From NCBI GenBank assembly GCA_964035545.1, contig CAXIUT010000157.1, positions 1 through 20,305 of the forward strand: DNA of 20,305 nt. Direction: 5' to 3'. Position numbers and translations under genes: made by a program. This document shows positions 1-10,344 of this stretch, in pieces. The notes beneath the pieces are model-generated. The model saw only the letters and a program-made list of their open reading frames with translations, had not been told where the DNA came from and made no database searches. This DNA comes from Bugula neritina. Its lineage: Eukaryota > Bryozoa > Gymnolaemata > Cheilostomatida > Bugulidae. Within the stretch, counting starts at the first letter, position 1. Each line of letters opens with the position of its first letter.

Positions 1-100
1 CCCAACCCCAACCCCAACCCCAACCCCAACCCCAACCCCAACCCCAACCCCAACCCCAACCCCAACCCCAACCCCAACCCCAACCCCAACCCCAACCCCA
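1..100. repeat. Left telomere, (CCCCAA)n
   Basis: About 16.5 perfect C4A2 units run from the first base to position 100, then unique AT-rich sequence begins. The C-rich strand lies 5' on the plus strand, as expected for a left chromosome end. The tract is perfectly homogeneous, without the G3T3 variants mixed into Paramecium tetraurelia telomeres. The first gene starts only 104 bp inside it. Confidence 0.97.
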
Positions 101-203
101 TTATTTATTTATCAAATATTGAAATATTTATCTTTATGATTATTTAATAAATCTGTCATTTCAGTCATAATGTTCATTTATAAACTGTTATAACATAAGT
201 TTA

Positions 204-1034
204 ATGCGCAAATCTCCTTCCCCCCGAAAACAAAAAACATCTCCTCTTCCTTCTCGTTCATAATCACCCTCTCATCGATCTCGTTCCCCTCCAAGATCTT
301 CAGGACCTTCTGAACTACTTATTGAAGATAAATTAAGAATCAATAGATAGAAACTCTCCCACACTTTGGATACTTATTCAATGTTAATTAGCTCAAATAA
401 TCCTATTCGTTGTCTAGAACATAATAGTTCTATTTCTATGTATTGTTCTACAGATAATAAACTACTATGTGGTAATTGTATCTTTGAAAAAAATACTCAT
501 AAATTCCATAAAATCACACCTATCGACAAAAGCTACAATCAACTTAAAGAAGACATCAGAGAAATGACATTTTCAGTTGAAAAGTAAGCAATTACTATTG
601 GAAATATTGCATCTATAATTGCCAATAACATATTAACAGAAGAAGCTACAATCTTTCAAACTATCGATCTACTTAACATGAAATATACCTAAACTCAATA
701 AATGCTCAAAGAATGTTTTAGTCATTCAAAATAAAGATTAATAAGAGCTTTAGAAGAAGTTAGAATCAAACAGTAGACAGTAGTACTATAGCTAAACTAT
801 CTTAAAGAAATTTATACTCCAAGAAAATCACTTTCTCTTGCTTATAACTAAAATGATCTTCTTCAATAAATTCTATATGATCATTCAATTTTGAAGACTA
901 TAAACGGGCAAAAAAAGTTTTAAGGAAACGTAGAAAAATACATAAAAACTGAATTAGAACAATTTGCAAATGAATAAATAGTTAAAGTGGATTCTATAAG
1001 AAAAATAATATTAAGTGTATTATAGTATCAATGA
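204..1034 (+). CDS. B-box zinc-finger coiled-coil protein
   Basis: A 276-residue protein in one exon, read with TAA/TAG as Gln and ending at TGA. Residues 1-35 are rich in Ser, Pro and Arg (SPSPRK, SHRSRSPPR). A type-2 B-box follows: C70-x2-H73, C81, D84, C89-x2-C92, H99 and H102 make the expected zinc-binding set. The rest is helical and Gln/Glu-rich, a likely coiled coil, as usually follows a B-box in TRIM-type proteins; no RING finger precedes it. B-boxes mediate protein-protein contacts, and ciliates have many such proteins of unknown role. The ATG at 204 is chosen because the frame is open from there through the B-box at 104 bp from the telomere. It converges on the carrier gene, with 59 bp between the two stop codons. 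Confidence 0.85.
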
Positions 1035-1093
1035 TATTGATGTCTATGAACTCTCTCTGATAGATATGAATAAATAAATAATAAGGATTAAAA

Positions 1094-2034
1094 TCAAAAG
1101 ATTTCATTACTTTTTTGAGGGAACAAAAGACCTTTGAAGATCTCATAAAAGTAGAAATAAATGCCCTTCTGGAAGACTCCTCTCATCAAATTAGCTGTTA
1201 TACCTTTGTAGAATCCTTTTAATCCTTCTTCTCTTGCAGTTCTTAAGAAAAGATCAGATACTCCATTGTATTTTTAAGCTTGACTTTCTCCCACATACTG
1301 GTTTTGCTGAATTCTAGTGCGCATAGTCGTGATCGGGTAGGAGAGAAGGACGGAAAAGATTTTACTAAGACTACCACAGAGGAAGTGTTTCTCATCTAAA
1401 CGACTGGTTGGAATATTGAGTTTTTCATAGAGGAGTTTAGCTCCCTAATAGACATACATCTGCACTACTCCTGAAAAGGAAAGTACCAAACTCAACTGTA
1501 ATCCCTTTAAGAAACCCTTCATCCCATGCTGGCTGTAGATCTCTCCGACCTGTTTCTTGCAATTTCCAAACTAGCTGATACGTTTATTCACATTCAGCAA
1601 CATTCGAGTTTTAACGACCCAAAGAGGTTGAGTAAGGAAGGTGGTCAAGAAGCTAGCTTATATACTGGCAAGAGTGACAGCATCCATTACCTGGTATCCT
1701 CTATTTTGGTATGTATTTTTTCTTGTTTCATAGTTCCAAAAGAAGAAGGCCATAGATGAGCCTTGACAGAGAAGAGAGATATAGAATCCTTTGTAAAGTC
1801 CTTTAAAGCCTTAATTTTTATAGATGCTTTTGAGAGCGTTTTTGATTCCTGTATATTTGGGCACAAGGTTTTGATTTGTATTTTTTCCATCGTGACCTTC
1901 ATGAAGAAATATTTACTTTGGAAACGAGTCTTAATTAGTTATAAAGGATGAACAATGCCAGAGAAATATGTAGCACACATGGAAGCGGCCACATATTTGA
2001 TGGAAAAAATATTAAGTTAGTCTTTTGACGTCAT
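1094..2034 (-). CDS. Mitochondrial carrier family protein, SLC25A32/FLX1-like
   Basis: A 306-residue protein in two exons, normal size for a mitochondrial solute carrier. Three repeats carry the signature P-x-D/E-x-x-[KR]-x-[KR] in variant form: PLQLIKTR near the N terminus, QPLWVVKTR in the middle and YPITTMRTR in the last third, each followed later by a glycine-rich turn (GLYKGFY, GFLKGL, GFYKGI). The variant with Trp in the second repeat (PLWVVKTR) is typical of the folate/FAD/pyrimidine-nucleotide branch (SLC25A32, FLX1, SLC25A33/36). It should exchange a cofactor or nucleotide across the inner mitochondrial membrane; the exact substrate is inferred only. One 20-nt intron at 1897-1916 (GTAAATATTTCTTCATGAAG on the coding strand) restores FQS-HDGKNTNQ-PKYTGIKNAL. 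The start is the ATG encoding MTSKDQL. Confidence 0.9.
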
Positions 2035-2389
2035 AATTGAATAATTTGCGACAGTTCTTACGATTAAAATATTATAAGTTTAAATAGATAGTACAACCAC
2101 TTATATTATCAAATAATCAACACCTTGACAGAATCCATCAGAAATCAATTAACACCCTGCATTCATATTCTTCTCCTGTATTCTCTTATTTTCTCAATCA
2201 ACAATGATTTTTAAATAACTTTTTCGAAAAGAGCTTATGTAGATTTTTTCTATGACATTTAGTCTATTTTTCGAGTTCGATATTTGAATTAGATTTTAAT
2301 TTAGGAGTTGATAATTAGTTAAGATAAATATATCTATGATAATTCTAAAAACATTCGATTAATTTTATTGATTCTATCGATTATCTATC
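2035..2389. promoter_or_regulatory. Divergent intergenic region
   Basis: This 355-bp gap separates the starts of the minus-strand carrier and the plus-strand coiled-coil gene, so it should hold both promoters. It is AT-rich with one pyrimidine-rich patch around 2150-2200. A 27-codon open frame from ATG at 2204 has no recognisable content. I see no tRNA, repeat or clear motif. Confidence 0.5.
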
Positions 2390-3365
2390 ATGTCAATCAA
2401 TCCATAGTTAGACCTCATGCCTATTTGCAAATCAATCCAAAATAAAATGGAGAATTCTCTACTTAATGAGTTAGAACATGTACTAGCACAAACTCATCTG
2501 TTGTAAGATTGTCGACAACAAATCTAGAGGAAACAATTCAATGAATTCAATAACTTTTCATTGTATTTATGCGTTTATAAAGTAATATCACCAATAATTC
2601 AATAGGATGTAATCTATCAACGGAAGAATCGTTTAGAAATCGATTTTCTTAAGAATTTTAAAACTCCATAATTAATTCAGCCATTGAGGAAATTAAAAAT
2701 AATTGCTCCCAAGAGACCTTAGACACAGTCACTAGCTATCTAGTTAACAGCAAAGTTAGATAGTATTAAGATATTAAGGTTTAGTATGATAAAAAAGTTA
2801 AGGAATGTGAAGAATTATCTGTCCTTATCATCATGTAAATACTTCTTTATAAAGAAAACAAAAAGATATCAACTATGTGTAAAGAGATCTTGCTAATTTG
2901 AAAGGAAAATAGTATTTTTTAGATGACTAAAGAAAAAAGAATAAGAAGAAAGCTGATCAATTAGACGTAAAATAAAAAAGAATTCATAATGCTTAAATGT
3001 CCCTTATTTTTAAAGAAAAACTGCATATTTAAGGTAAAAAAAGATATTAAAGACAAAAAGATCTTAACTAATCCCTTATTCGAAAACTAAATCAAATTTA
3101 TAACTAATTGAACAGTCTCTAGGAGTCAATCTTCTCTAAAATGGAAAAAGCAAGTTGTGAATGTCAATCAAACTGTTGGAAACAAGATGTAATGAAAAAA
3201 TGTAAAGATCAGTTAGTTCAGCAAAGGAAGATTCTTCAGTAGGAGTCAGAATAGATCGAAAAAGAATACTAGATTATGAGAAATTTATCATAACAGATGA
3301 AAAAAGTTTTTATCAATGTCCATGCTGAGAATGGAAGCAAAAAAAATGAAGATATAGCTAAATGA
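2390..3365 (+). CDS. Coiled-coil protein of unknown function
   Basis: A 311-residue protein in three exons, with 20-nt introns at 2563-2582 (GTATTTATGCGTTTATAAAG) and 2835-2854 (GTAAATACTTCTTTATAAAG). Removing them gives one frame from ATG 2390 to TGA 3363-3365; an in-frame TGA lies just upstream of the ATG. The product is rich in Lys, Gln, Glu and Asn with long helical, coiled-coil-like stretches in the second half and a small Cys cluster (CECQSNC) about three quarters along. I do not recognise a family. It converges on the PKA regulatory-subunit gene with only 64 bp between stops. Confidence 0.75.
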
Positions 3366-3368
3366 TAT

Positions 3369-3397
3369 TTATTATCTGATATTTATTTTGATAATAA
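3369..3397. terminator. Small inverted repeat between convergent gene ends
   Basis: TTATTATC (3369-3376) and GATAATAA (3390-3397) form an 8-bp stem with a 13-nt loop inside the 64-bp gap between the converging 3' ends of the coiled-coil and PKA regulatory-subunit genes. In such AT-rich DNA it may be chance. A role in 3'-end formation is only a guess. Confidence 0.25.
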
Positions 3398-3429
3398 GAT
3401 AAATATTTAAAAAGTATAGTGGATAGTAA

Positions 3430-4593
3430 TCATTTATTGATAAACTTTTTGTATTTCTAAATATTTCTTTGAAGAATATTTTCAATAGGACCTAGAAGTC
3501 TTTTAAATTCATTTCTGCCGATTGATAATAATTTACATTTAGTCGTTGTTTTGATGCTTGCCTGTCTGACTGTATTTTTGATCAATGAAATCTCACCAAA
3601 ATATTACTTTTCTTTATATTTAAAGACAACTTATTTCTTTTGTGTTTTAGGATTCATCTTTTATGCAACCAAATTGCCTTCTTTAATGAAATATAGTCGA
3701 TCACCATTTTAACCTTCTTCTACCACATACTCATTAGCCTCAAATATTTATTATTTAAGAGAATCACATAGTTGCTATCGTTCTGAAGCTTATACTTCTG
3801 ATAAAATATCTATTTGTTTTATAATTTATTCGCATTATTGTCTCCTTTTGATTGCTGATTCCTGAACAATATTAGAAAATGTTTGTCGATCTAATCCATA
3901 AATTATTCCTGCTTTTATGCATTTAATAGTCGCAGCTCTTTTCGCATTATACATCAATGATAACTCACCAAAAAGCTCACCTGATTTATAAGTTTTCAGA
4001 TAAGTCTTCATTCCATTTATAACTTTACTACATTCATATTCGCCCTACCCAATAACGTAAAGCATATCACCAGCTTCACCTTATTTAATTATAATTTCTC
4101 CTGTTGAACATTTTTTTGTCTACATAGCCTCAATTACTATTTTCATGTTATCTTCTGAAAGGTTATCAAACATAATAGATTTCATCAGCAAAGATTGAAT
4201 AAAAGAAAATGATCTTTCACTTTTTCTAATAGTTTTAGGCTTAAATTCTACCTTCTTATTAAAAGAACCAAAAACTTCAGCACTGATTCCTTTTCGACTA
4301 TGACTTTATCGATTTTTGTTTTTTCTATCATTGGCTTTTTTAAGCATTGCTTCTTCTTGCTCTTTGCTATAGGCATTTCCTTAACTTGCTTATGATAGCT
4401 CAGTATCACAATTTTTGGCATTTTCCTAAGCTTCTAAATAATGAAGAAATATACATATTTGTTTCTGAGCATACTAGAAGATAAACTTCATGATATTCTA
4501 TGGCTTGGCATCAACTATCGCCTCAACCATAGGTCTTAGTAAAGGATTAACTGTATCGGTGAGATATTTTTTGATCTTCTGATTTTCTTCCAT
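3430..4593 (-). CDS. cAMP-dependent protein kinase regulatory subunit
   Basis: A 387-residue, single-exon protein with full PKA regulatory-subunit layout. Residues 8-45 (YLTDTVNPLLRPMVEAIVDA...) form a RIIa-type dimerisation/docking helix pair that would bind anchoring proteins. An inhibitor-site motif, RKGISAEVFG, lies at about 100-109 and resembles the mammalian RI pseudosubstrate; a Gly sits where a phosphorylatable residue would be. Two cyclic-nucleotide-binding domains follow. Domain A has the phosphate-binding cassette FGELSLMYNAKRAATI; domain B has FGEISLIKNTVRQASI. Both keep the Glu and Arg that contact the cyclic nucleotide. The C-terminal GRNEFKRLLGPIENILQRNI is also typical. The role is to hold the catalytic subunit inactive until cAMP (or cGMP) binds, which in ciliates bears on ciliary motility. 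The start ATG is 38 bp downstream (in transcription order) of the stop of the next gene. Confidence 0.95.
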
Positions 4594-4631
4594 AAATATA
4601 AAAACAAATTATAGAAAATAAATTGACATTA

Positions 4632-6980
4632 TCACTATTTTCGAATATTAGAACTCTTCATTAAAGGCCAATTATCAATTATTTTTGATATTTTCTCTTT
4701 ATTTTCCCTACGAGATACACTTTGCTCACTAAAAGATTCTTATAATCGAGAAATATCTTCAATTAGTCCTTCAAGTCTTTAACCCTAATAGTTGGTTGCT
4801 TTTTTCGTGGAAGTCTTTGATTATTAGATTGAGTTTTTATGAAGTAGATTTAAATAACCAAAAATTTGTTTTTAGTAAGATTGCTTTTCTTCAATCAGTT
4901 TATTCTAACTAAGAATTCTTTGATTCATTTATGATTATATTTATTTGATTTTACTCTAGAGTCTAAATATTTTATGGATCAACTATTCTTTTTCTTTATC
5001 GAATTCTTTTATTCTTTATTTGAGCATCAAGTTACTTTGTTGCAACTCATTACGTTCATTTTGAACTACTTATATTTTTGCCTTCATCTATCTATTTACG
5101 ATGAGTATTTCCTACCTTTCTTTTTAAAAAGAATGTATTTTGCTCAAATCTTGATGATATCTCTCTTGAAATTCATACACTCTTTTTTTCATACTACTAA
5201 GTAGTTCTTTTGATAAAATACTTTCTTCAGATTATTCTTTCAACAATAAACATAATTGTTTATATTGCTCTACTTTATCAATACACTAAGATAACTCTCT
5301 TTTAAGATGACTATTTTATCTCTAAAGATCAGATCGAAAACTATCAGCATTCTAAAATTTTTTGTTTTCAAATAATGATTCTTACAATTTAAGTCTTAAA
5401 GAACCTAATTCAGATCTCAGTTAATTAATAAATCTATCTTTTTGAAGAATTTATTCCAAATGATTTTGCTAACTATGATTCTTCTATCTTTTATACATCT
5501 CTTCTACAGTCATAACTTTTATTTTTAGCCTTTAAATTTATTCCAACAATTATTTTTCTTTAAAATCCCTTTCTATCCTATTTTTAGAGCGATATGATGA
5601 TATTTAAACCGAATTGTCTATTTATCTTTCTTTACTAGAATGATAGTTTGATTTTTGGTTGATACGACTCTCAAGTTAACTTACAATTGATTTTAATCGG
5701 TGTATTTAATCTTTCAAAGGCCTTGTCATTTAAATTCCTTAGCGATTTTCTTCATAAATATGACTTGTAATAAAGGGAACTTCCTTCAAGTTGATCAAAT
5801 TGCTATTATGAGTTTTATTTATCAATTATTATTCTGGTTATTCGATGTATATTTATGATTTTTTAATACTAACATTAGATTTTTGTTTTCTCTATTTTAA
5901 AGATTAAAGATAATGTTCAATAGCAGCTTATTTCTCTTAAAGCAGAATAACTTTTTTAATTAGTTGTTCTAAATGTAAACGAAATTGCTAAAATAATTTT
6001 TAATTCTAATTTACTACCTTTTACTTAAATACCCTTATATTACTATCAAATTGTTCTTTCATCTTTTTGAAGTGAACCTTTTAATGTTATTCATTGATAG
6101 CTATTTTTTCTTCATAGTTAAGAGTCGATAGCTGATATTTTTGTTAGAGCTAACTCAATTGTAATCCTATTTTTTGATATTCTTGTTCAATAATATTTTT
6201 TTGCTGTTGAGATTTGTTGTATTAGTTTGCTAAATTTTTATTAGCTGCAATTATTTTTGATAATTATTGTTAATAATCTGCTTTTTGCTGGTCAATTATC
6301 TTTTTCAATATATTTATCTATGCTAAATAGCGATTATCAACATTTTATTGTATTACTGTGTTATTTTTCTTTTATTTTGTTGAATATTCAACCATTTTTG
6401 ATCCCAAAGTTACCTTAAGTCGATCAATATACTCTTGAAGACTTATATTTTATGATGTCAACCTTTTAACTGTCCTTTGCAATTCCAATAACTCCTTTTC
6501 TTGTTATTATTGACTATTTTATATTTTTTCTTTTACAAATATAGTTTTTCCTTTTCCTTTGTCATTATACAATCTAATAATATTTTTTAATTCTATGATA
6601 ATATCTTATTTTTCTCTTACCTATGTTTGTAGTTGAAAAATCAGTTATTGCTCATGCTGTCTTCCTTAATTTGGAAGCATAGCAGTTGAATGTGCTCTTT
6701 CTTCTGTGAAAAATCTAGATCTAGGCTGTGTTTCTACTATCTGTTGACTCTGAGACTAGCAAATAGCTCTATATGGTTGTGATGTGGTGATTTATATGTT
6801 GTTATTAGGGTCTATGATAGAATACTTAAATTGATTGGCAGGAGTTGGTGGACGGTTGCTTAGAGACTGAGGACTTAACTGCTTACTATTAACAGATAGA
6901 TCGATGGAAGGAATTTGAGCTGGTTATAGTTTAAGGACTAAGTTTTTGAATTTATCATCAATGTTGTTTCTATCAGTCAT
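4632..6980 (-). CDS. Long coiled-coil protein
   Basis: A 782-residue protein in one uninterrupted exon from ATG (6980) to TGA (4634-4632). The first ~100 residues are low-complexity and Ser/Pro/Gln-rich (SPQSLSNRPPTP). The remaining ~650 residues are dense in Gln, Lys, Glu and Leu with heptad-like spacing, broken by a Ser-rich linker near the middle. No catalytic motif is visible. Many such proteins in ciliates belong to basal bodies, cortex or cilia, but nothing here proves this. TAA/TAG codons are very frequent, in line with Gln-rich coils. It reads in the same direction as the PKA regulatory-subunit gene and its promoter must lie in the 127 bp between its ATG and the internal telomere tract. 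Confidence 0.8.
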
Positions 6981-7060
6981 CGATAAACTTTTATTGATTT
7001 TATTTATTATAATAGTATTCAATATTTAAATATATTTTCACATATTATTAAATGTCATCA

Positions 7061-7231
<171 letters not shown>

Positions 7232-7269
7232 TTATATTATTAATTTATATCTTCCGCCTCTTATAGTTA

Positions 7270-9422
7270 ATGAGCGACGAACTGCCAGTCAAATTTTACA
7301 GTAATTAAACTCTAATTCAGAACGAGATATCTTATACGCAGTAGAACACAATCATGTAACCATTATCTCAGCATAAACTGGATCAGGAAAAACAACTCGT
7401 ATATTGATCATTATTTAGAACTTCCTCAATTTCTCATTCAAGCTGGCTATACTCTAAGTGATAAAAAATAGCAATAGTATTACCCAGAAAAATAGCTGCC
7501 ATTTCAATAGCTCGAAGAGTTGCTGAAGAACTTGGATGCAATAATGCTGAAATAGCTCATAAAGTAAGATTTAATTCACAAGTAAATTCAAATACAAGAG
7601 TAGTTTTCATGACTGATGGATCTCTAGTTCAAGAATTATATTCAGATCCTTTGCTTTAAGCATATTCAGTTGTTGTCCTTGATGATGTTCATTAAAGATC
7701 TGTAAACTACGATATCTTGTTTAGCTTTCTTAAAAGAATTTTAACTCTGAGAAAGGACTTCAAAGTTATAATAACATCTGCTACTGTTGATACTTAAAGT
7801 ATTGCTAGTTTTTTCACTCTTAGAAGAGAATATAAAAATAACGAAGAGAGTCTCAAAGTCAAAACAGTCAATATAACAGGAAGGCTTCATTAAGTTTATA
7901 TTCACTACTTAAAATAACCAACTAAAAACTATTTTCTTAAAGTTTTTCAGACTATTGTCTACATTGACAGAGAAAAATCTCATGGAAATGTGTTGGTATT
8001 TCTTACTTCAGTTGAATAAATCGAAGGAATGATCAATATGTTGGATTCCTACTCAGTATAGAATAAAAGAAGACTTAAATTGCTACCTCTTCATGCAAAA
8101 TTAGGTTCTTAAGAGCAAAATCGTATTTTTGAAAAGAGTTTTGATAGAAAAATTATACTATCAACCAATATAGCTGAGAGTTCTATCACTATTCCTGATA
8201 TTAAGTTTGTTATAGATTGTGGTTATGTTAAGGTCAAAAGTTTCGATTGGTAAGCGGGAATCGATAAGATGATAGTGGTTCCTTGTGGGAAAAGTAGTTC
8301 CAATCAAAGAGCAGGAAGAGCTGGTCGAGTAACTGACGGATAATGTTTCAGAATCTATCATCAAGAAGGATTCAATAATATGAATGATCGTTTGCCGCCT
8401 GAGATAATGAGAATTGACCTTTCAAATTTTATTCTTAAATTGAAAGGATTGGGAATAGCTGATATTCTTACATTCTAATTTTTAGAAAAACCTGAGGAAG
8501 AACATATAGCTAAAGCTATTGACATTCTTTATGCCTATTAGCTTATTGACTAACATTTTTAATTGACTGAAAAGGGGAAAAAGGCTGCCTAGTTGTCAGT
8601 TGAAATAAGAAATGCCTGTATGTTACTTAACTCTTTTGATGCTAAATTCGGATGTTCTAAATAAATTTTGATGCTTGTGGCAATGTTATAAGTTCAGGGT
8701 GAACTTTTTGCAGGACATGGACTAGGAATCCTGAAAGCTAAGAAGAAAGTTGGAGCCAAATAAGGTGATTTTTTGACTTTGATTAACTTCTTTATCAGAT
8801 TTCACCATGGAAATGTAGGAGATCGTAAAAGAATTTGTGGATAGTACAAATTAAGATTTCCTATTATGGAACAAGCTCTGAAAATCTATGATTAGCTAGC
8901 TGCTCAATTTAAACGTTTTAACAGATTCAAAAATTCAGAAGAGTAAATGTAGTTCAATTTGGATAAGAACCCAAAAGAAAAACATTTTAAGTTAAATCTT
9001 CTCTTGATGAGCATTAAGCCATTCTGAGATGTATTTTGACAGGATATTTTACCAATGTAGCTCAAATACAAGGAGATGGATCTTATTTAAATATAAGATC
9101 AAAATAAAAACTAACCATCCACTCTACTTCTATACTTTCAGTAGTCTATCCTGAGTGGATTATCTATCATCAGATCATTAAAAGTAGTAGTCACTTTATT
9201 CACAATGGAAGTCAAATTGACCTGAATGGATTTTCTAACTTGCCCCAAACTACTATAAAGATAAACGCAAGGATCACGCACAGACTAATTATAAGAAATA
9301 GACAGAGGTATAAAGACCTGAATAGATATATAAAAAAGAACAAAAAGGACTTGTTGAAGTTGGCGGGTCAAAGAAGAAAATTGAAGGTTTTAATACTGCT
9401 GTATTTGGATTCAAAAAGATGA
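7270..9422 (+). CDS. DExH-box RNA helicase, DHX35-like, with two apparent frame slips
   Basis: A DEAH/RHA-family RNA helicase, about 704 residues after correcting two one-base slips; human DHX35 is about the same size. Introns at 7301-7320 and 7399-7418 (both 20 nt) rebuild [15 protein letters not shown] and GSGKTTQLPQFL. Motifs in order: Walker A GSGKTT (residues 31-36), [13 protein letters not shown] (Ia), MTDGSL, motif II DDVH, motif [18 protein letters not shown], motif [16 protein letters not shown] and motif [11 protein letters not shown]. Winged-helix, ratchet and OB-fold regions follow ([31 protein letters not shown]). The family unwinds RNA or RNP in splicing-type complexes. Frame slips of -1 occur at 7458-7477 (alternatively a third 20-nt intron) and within 8943-9005, each beside an A run. 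Motif II has Asp where Glu normally activates water. Confidence 0.88.
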
Positions 9423-9546
9423 AAAAAGCAACTCTTTCTTTTCAAGAAGATATTTGATAAATCTATTGTAATATTTTTATTTAAAAGTTATCTTGTTCAC
9501 ATTGATTTAGTTATTTTTAAATCATTGAATCAATAATAATAATTTA

Positions 9547-10235
9547 ATGTAGAAAAAACACAAAATTATAGATAAAAAAATCTAAATGGGTGAATCACAA
9601 TATCTCATCAAGATGTTTGGAGATCACATCTCGAATGCTAAGTGGCTTAACTTAGAATAAATATAATCTCAATATCCATAGCTTAAAAAATAGATATAAA
9701 GATATGATTAAGAGGTAAGTAGTAGATATAGAATACTGACAAATATATCTAGATAAAATCTGATAAAAAAGTATAGTATTTAACAAAATGGTGACAAAAG
9801 TGCCTAAGTAAAATAGAAGAAAAAAAGAGGTCCAAAACCTAGATTAAGAGATAGACATAAGGCATAAATCTTTTAAAAAGCTAAAATAGATGTGAGAGAA
9901 AAGAACAATAGTTATATAATTCCTTCTGATGATTTAGTATTGAATATAAAAACTTCAGTAAAAATGGAAAGTAATTGGATTTTTGGAGATAAAGTTAAAG
10001 AAGTAATAAAGTTAAAGAAGTACTTTCTAAAACAGAAGGAGAACCATTTTATAAAGTTGTTTGGTAAGATGGATCTGAAACTGGAGTTAGAGAAGATCAG
10101 TTGATTCAAAGAGAAACATAAAATCTTTGTTTATATTGGGAGAAAATGTTGAAAATCAATAGAAAAAGACCAAGAAAAATATAGAATAAGTCAGTTCAAG
10201 AATAAAAAATTAAATCTATAAATCTTGAGTAATGA
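9547..10235 (+). CDS. HP1-like chromodomain protein, frame broken by a 17-bp duplication
   Basis: Residues ~6-55 read as a chromodomain (KIIDKKIQMGESQYLIKMFG, then NAKWLNLEQI and YPQLKKQIQRY), which binds methylated histone tails in this family. A basic, AT-hook-like KKKRGPKPRLRDRHK lies near residue 95. The C-terminal third resembles a chromo-shadow domain (EGEPFYKVVWQDGSETGVRE, then NLCLYWEKML), the HP1 dimerisation module. The frame from ATG 9547 is lost at 9989-10022, where a 17-bp unit is repeated in tandem. With a single copy the gene would be 223 residues and continuous to TGA 10233-10235; as written it stops at 10102-10104. Splicing does not explain it: every GT-AG pair there has a length divisible by three. 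The job would be heterochromatin formation, or in ciliates small-RNA-guided DNA elimination. The chromodomain call is fairly firm, the shadow domain less so. Confidence 0.72.
9989..10022. repeat. Perfect 17-bp tandem duplication inside HP1-like gene
   Basis: ATAAAGTTAAAGAAGTA occurs at 9989-10005 and again at 10006-10022 with no mismatch. Seventeen is not a multiple of three, so the duplication shifts the frame. Homology-like protein sequence (GDKVKE joined to VLSKT) is recovered if one copy is ignored. Confidence 0.9.
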
Positions 10236-10344
10236 AAAATTCAATGATAGTTTTAAAGGCAATGATATTACTTTTTTATTAATCCACAAATTATGTGAGA
10301 GATACTCAAGTTTTATAACAGATTATTATCAGACAATATTGCTG

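Noticed and set aside
1621-1635. AAAGAGGTTG, resembling the Tetrahymena chromosome breakage sequence.
   Set aside because: Only the first ten of fifteen bases match and it lies inside the carrier coding region, where it encodes the conserved QPLW segment on the other strand. No such motif lies near the telomeres.
1526-1951. Several plus-strand frames over the carrier gene.
   Set aside because: They are opposite-strand shadows; the minus strand carries all three carrier signatures.
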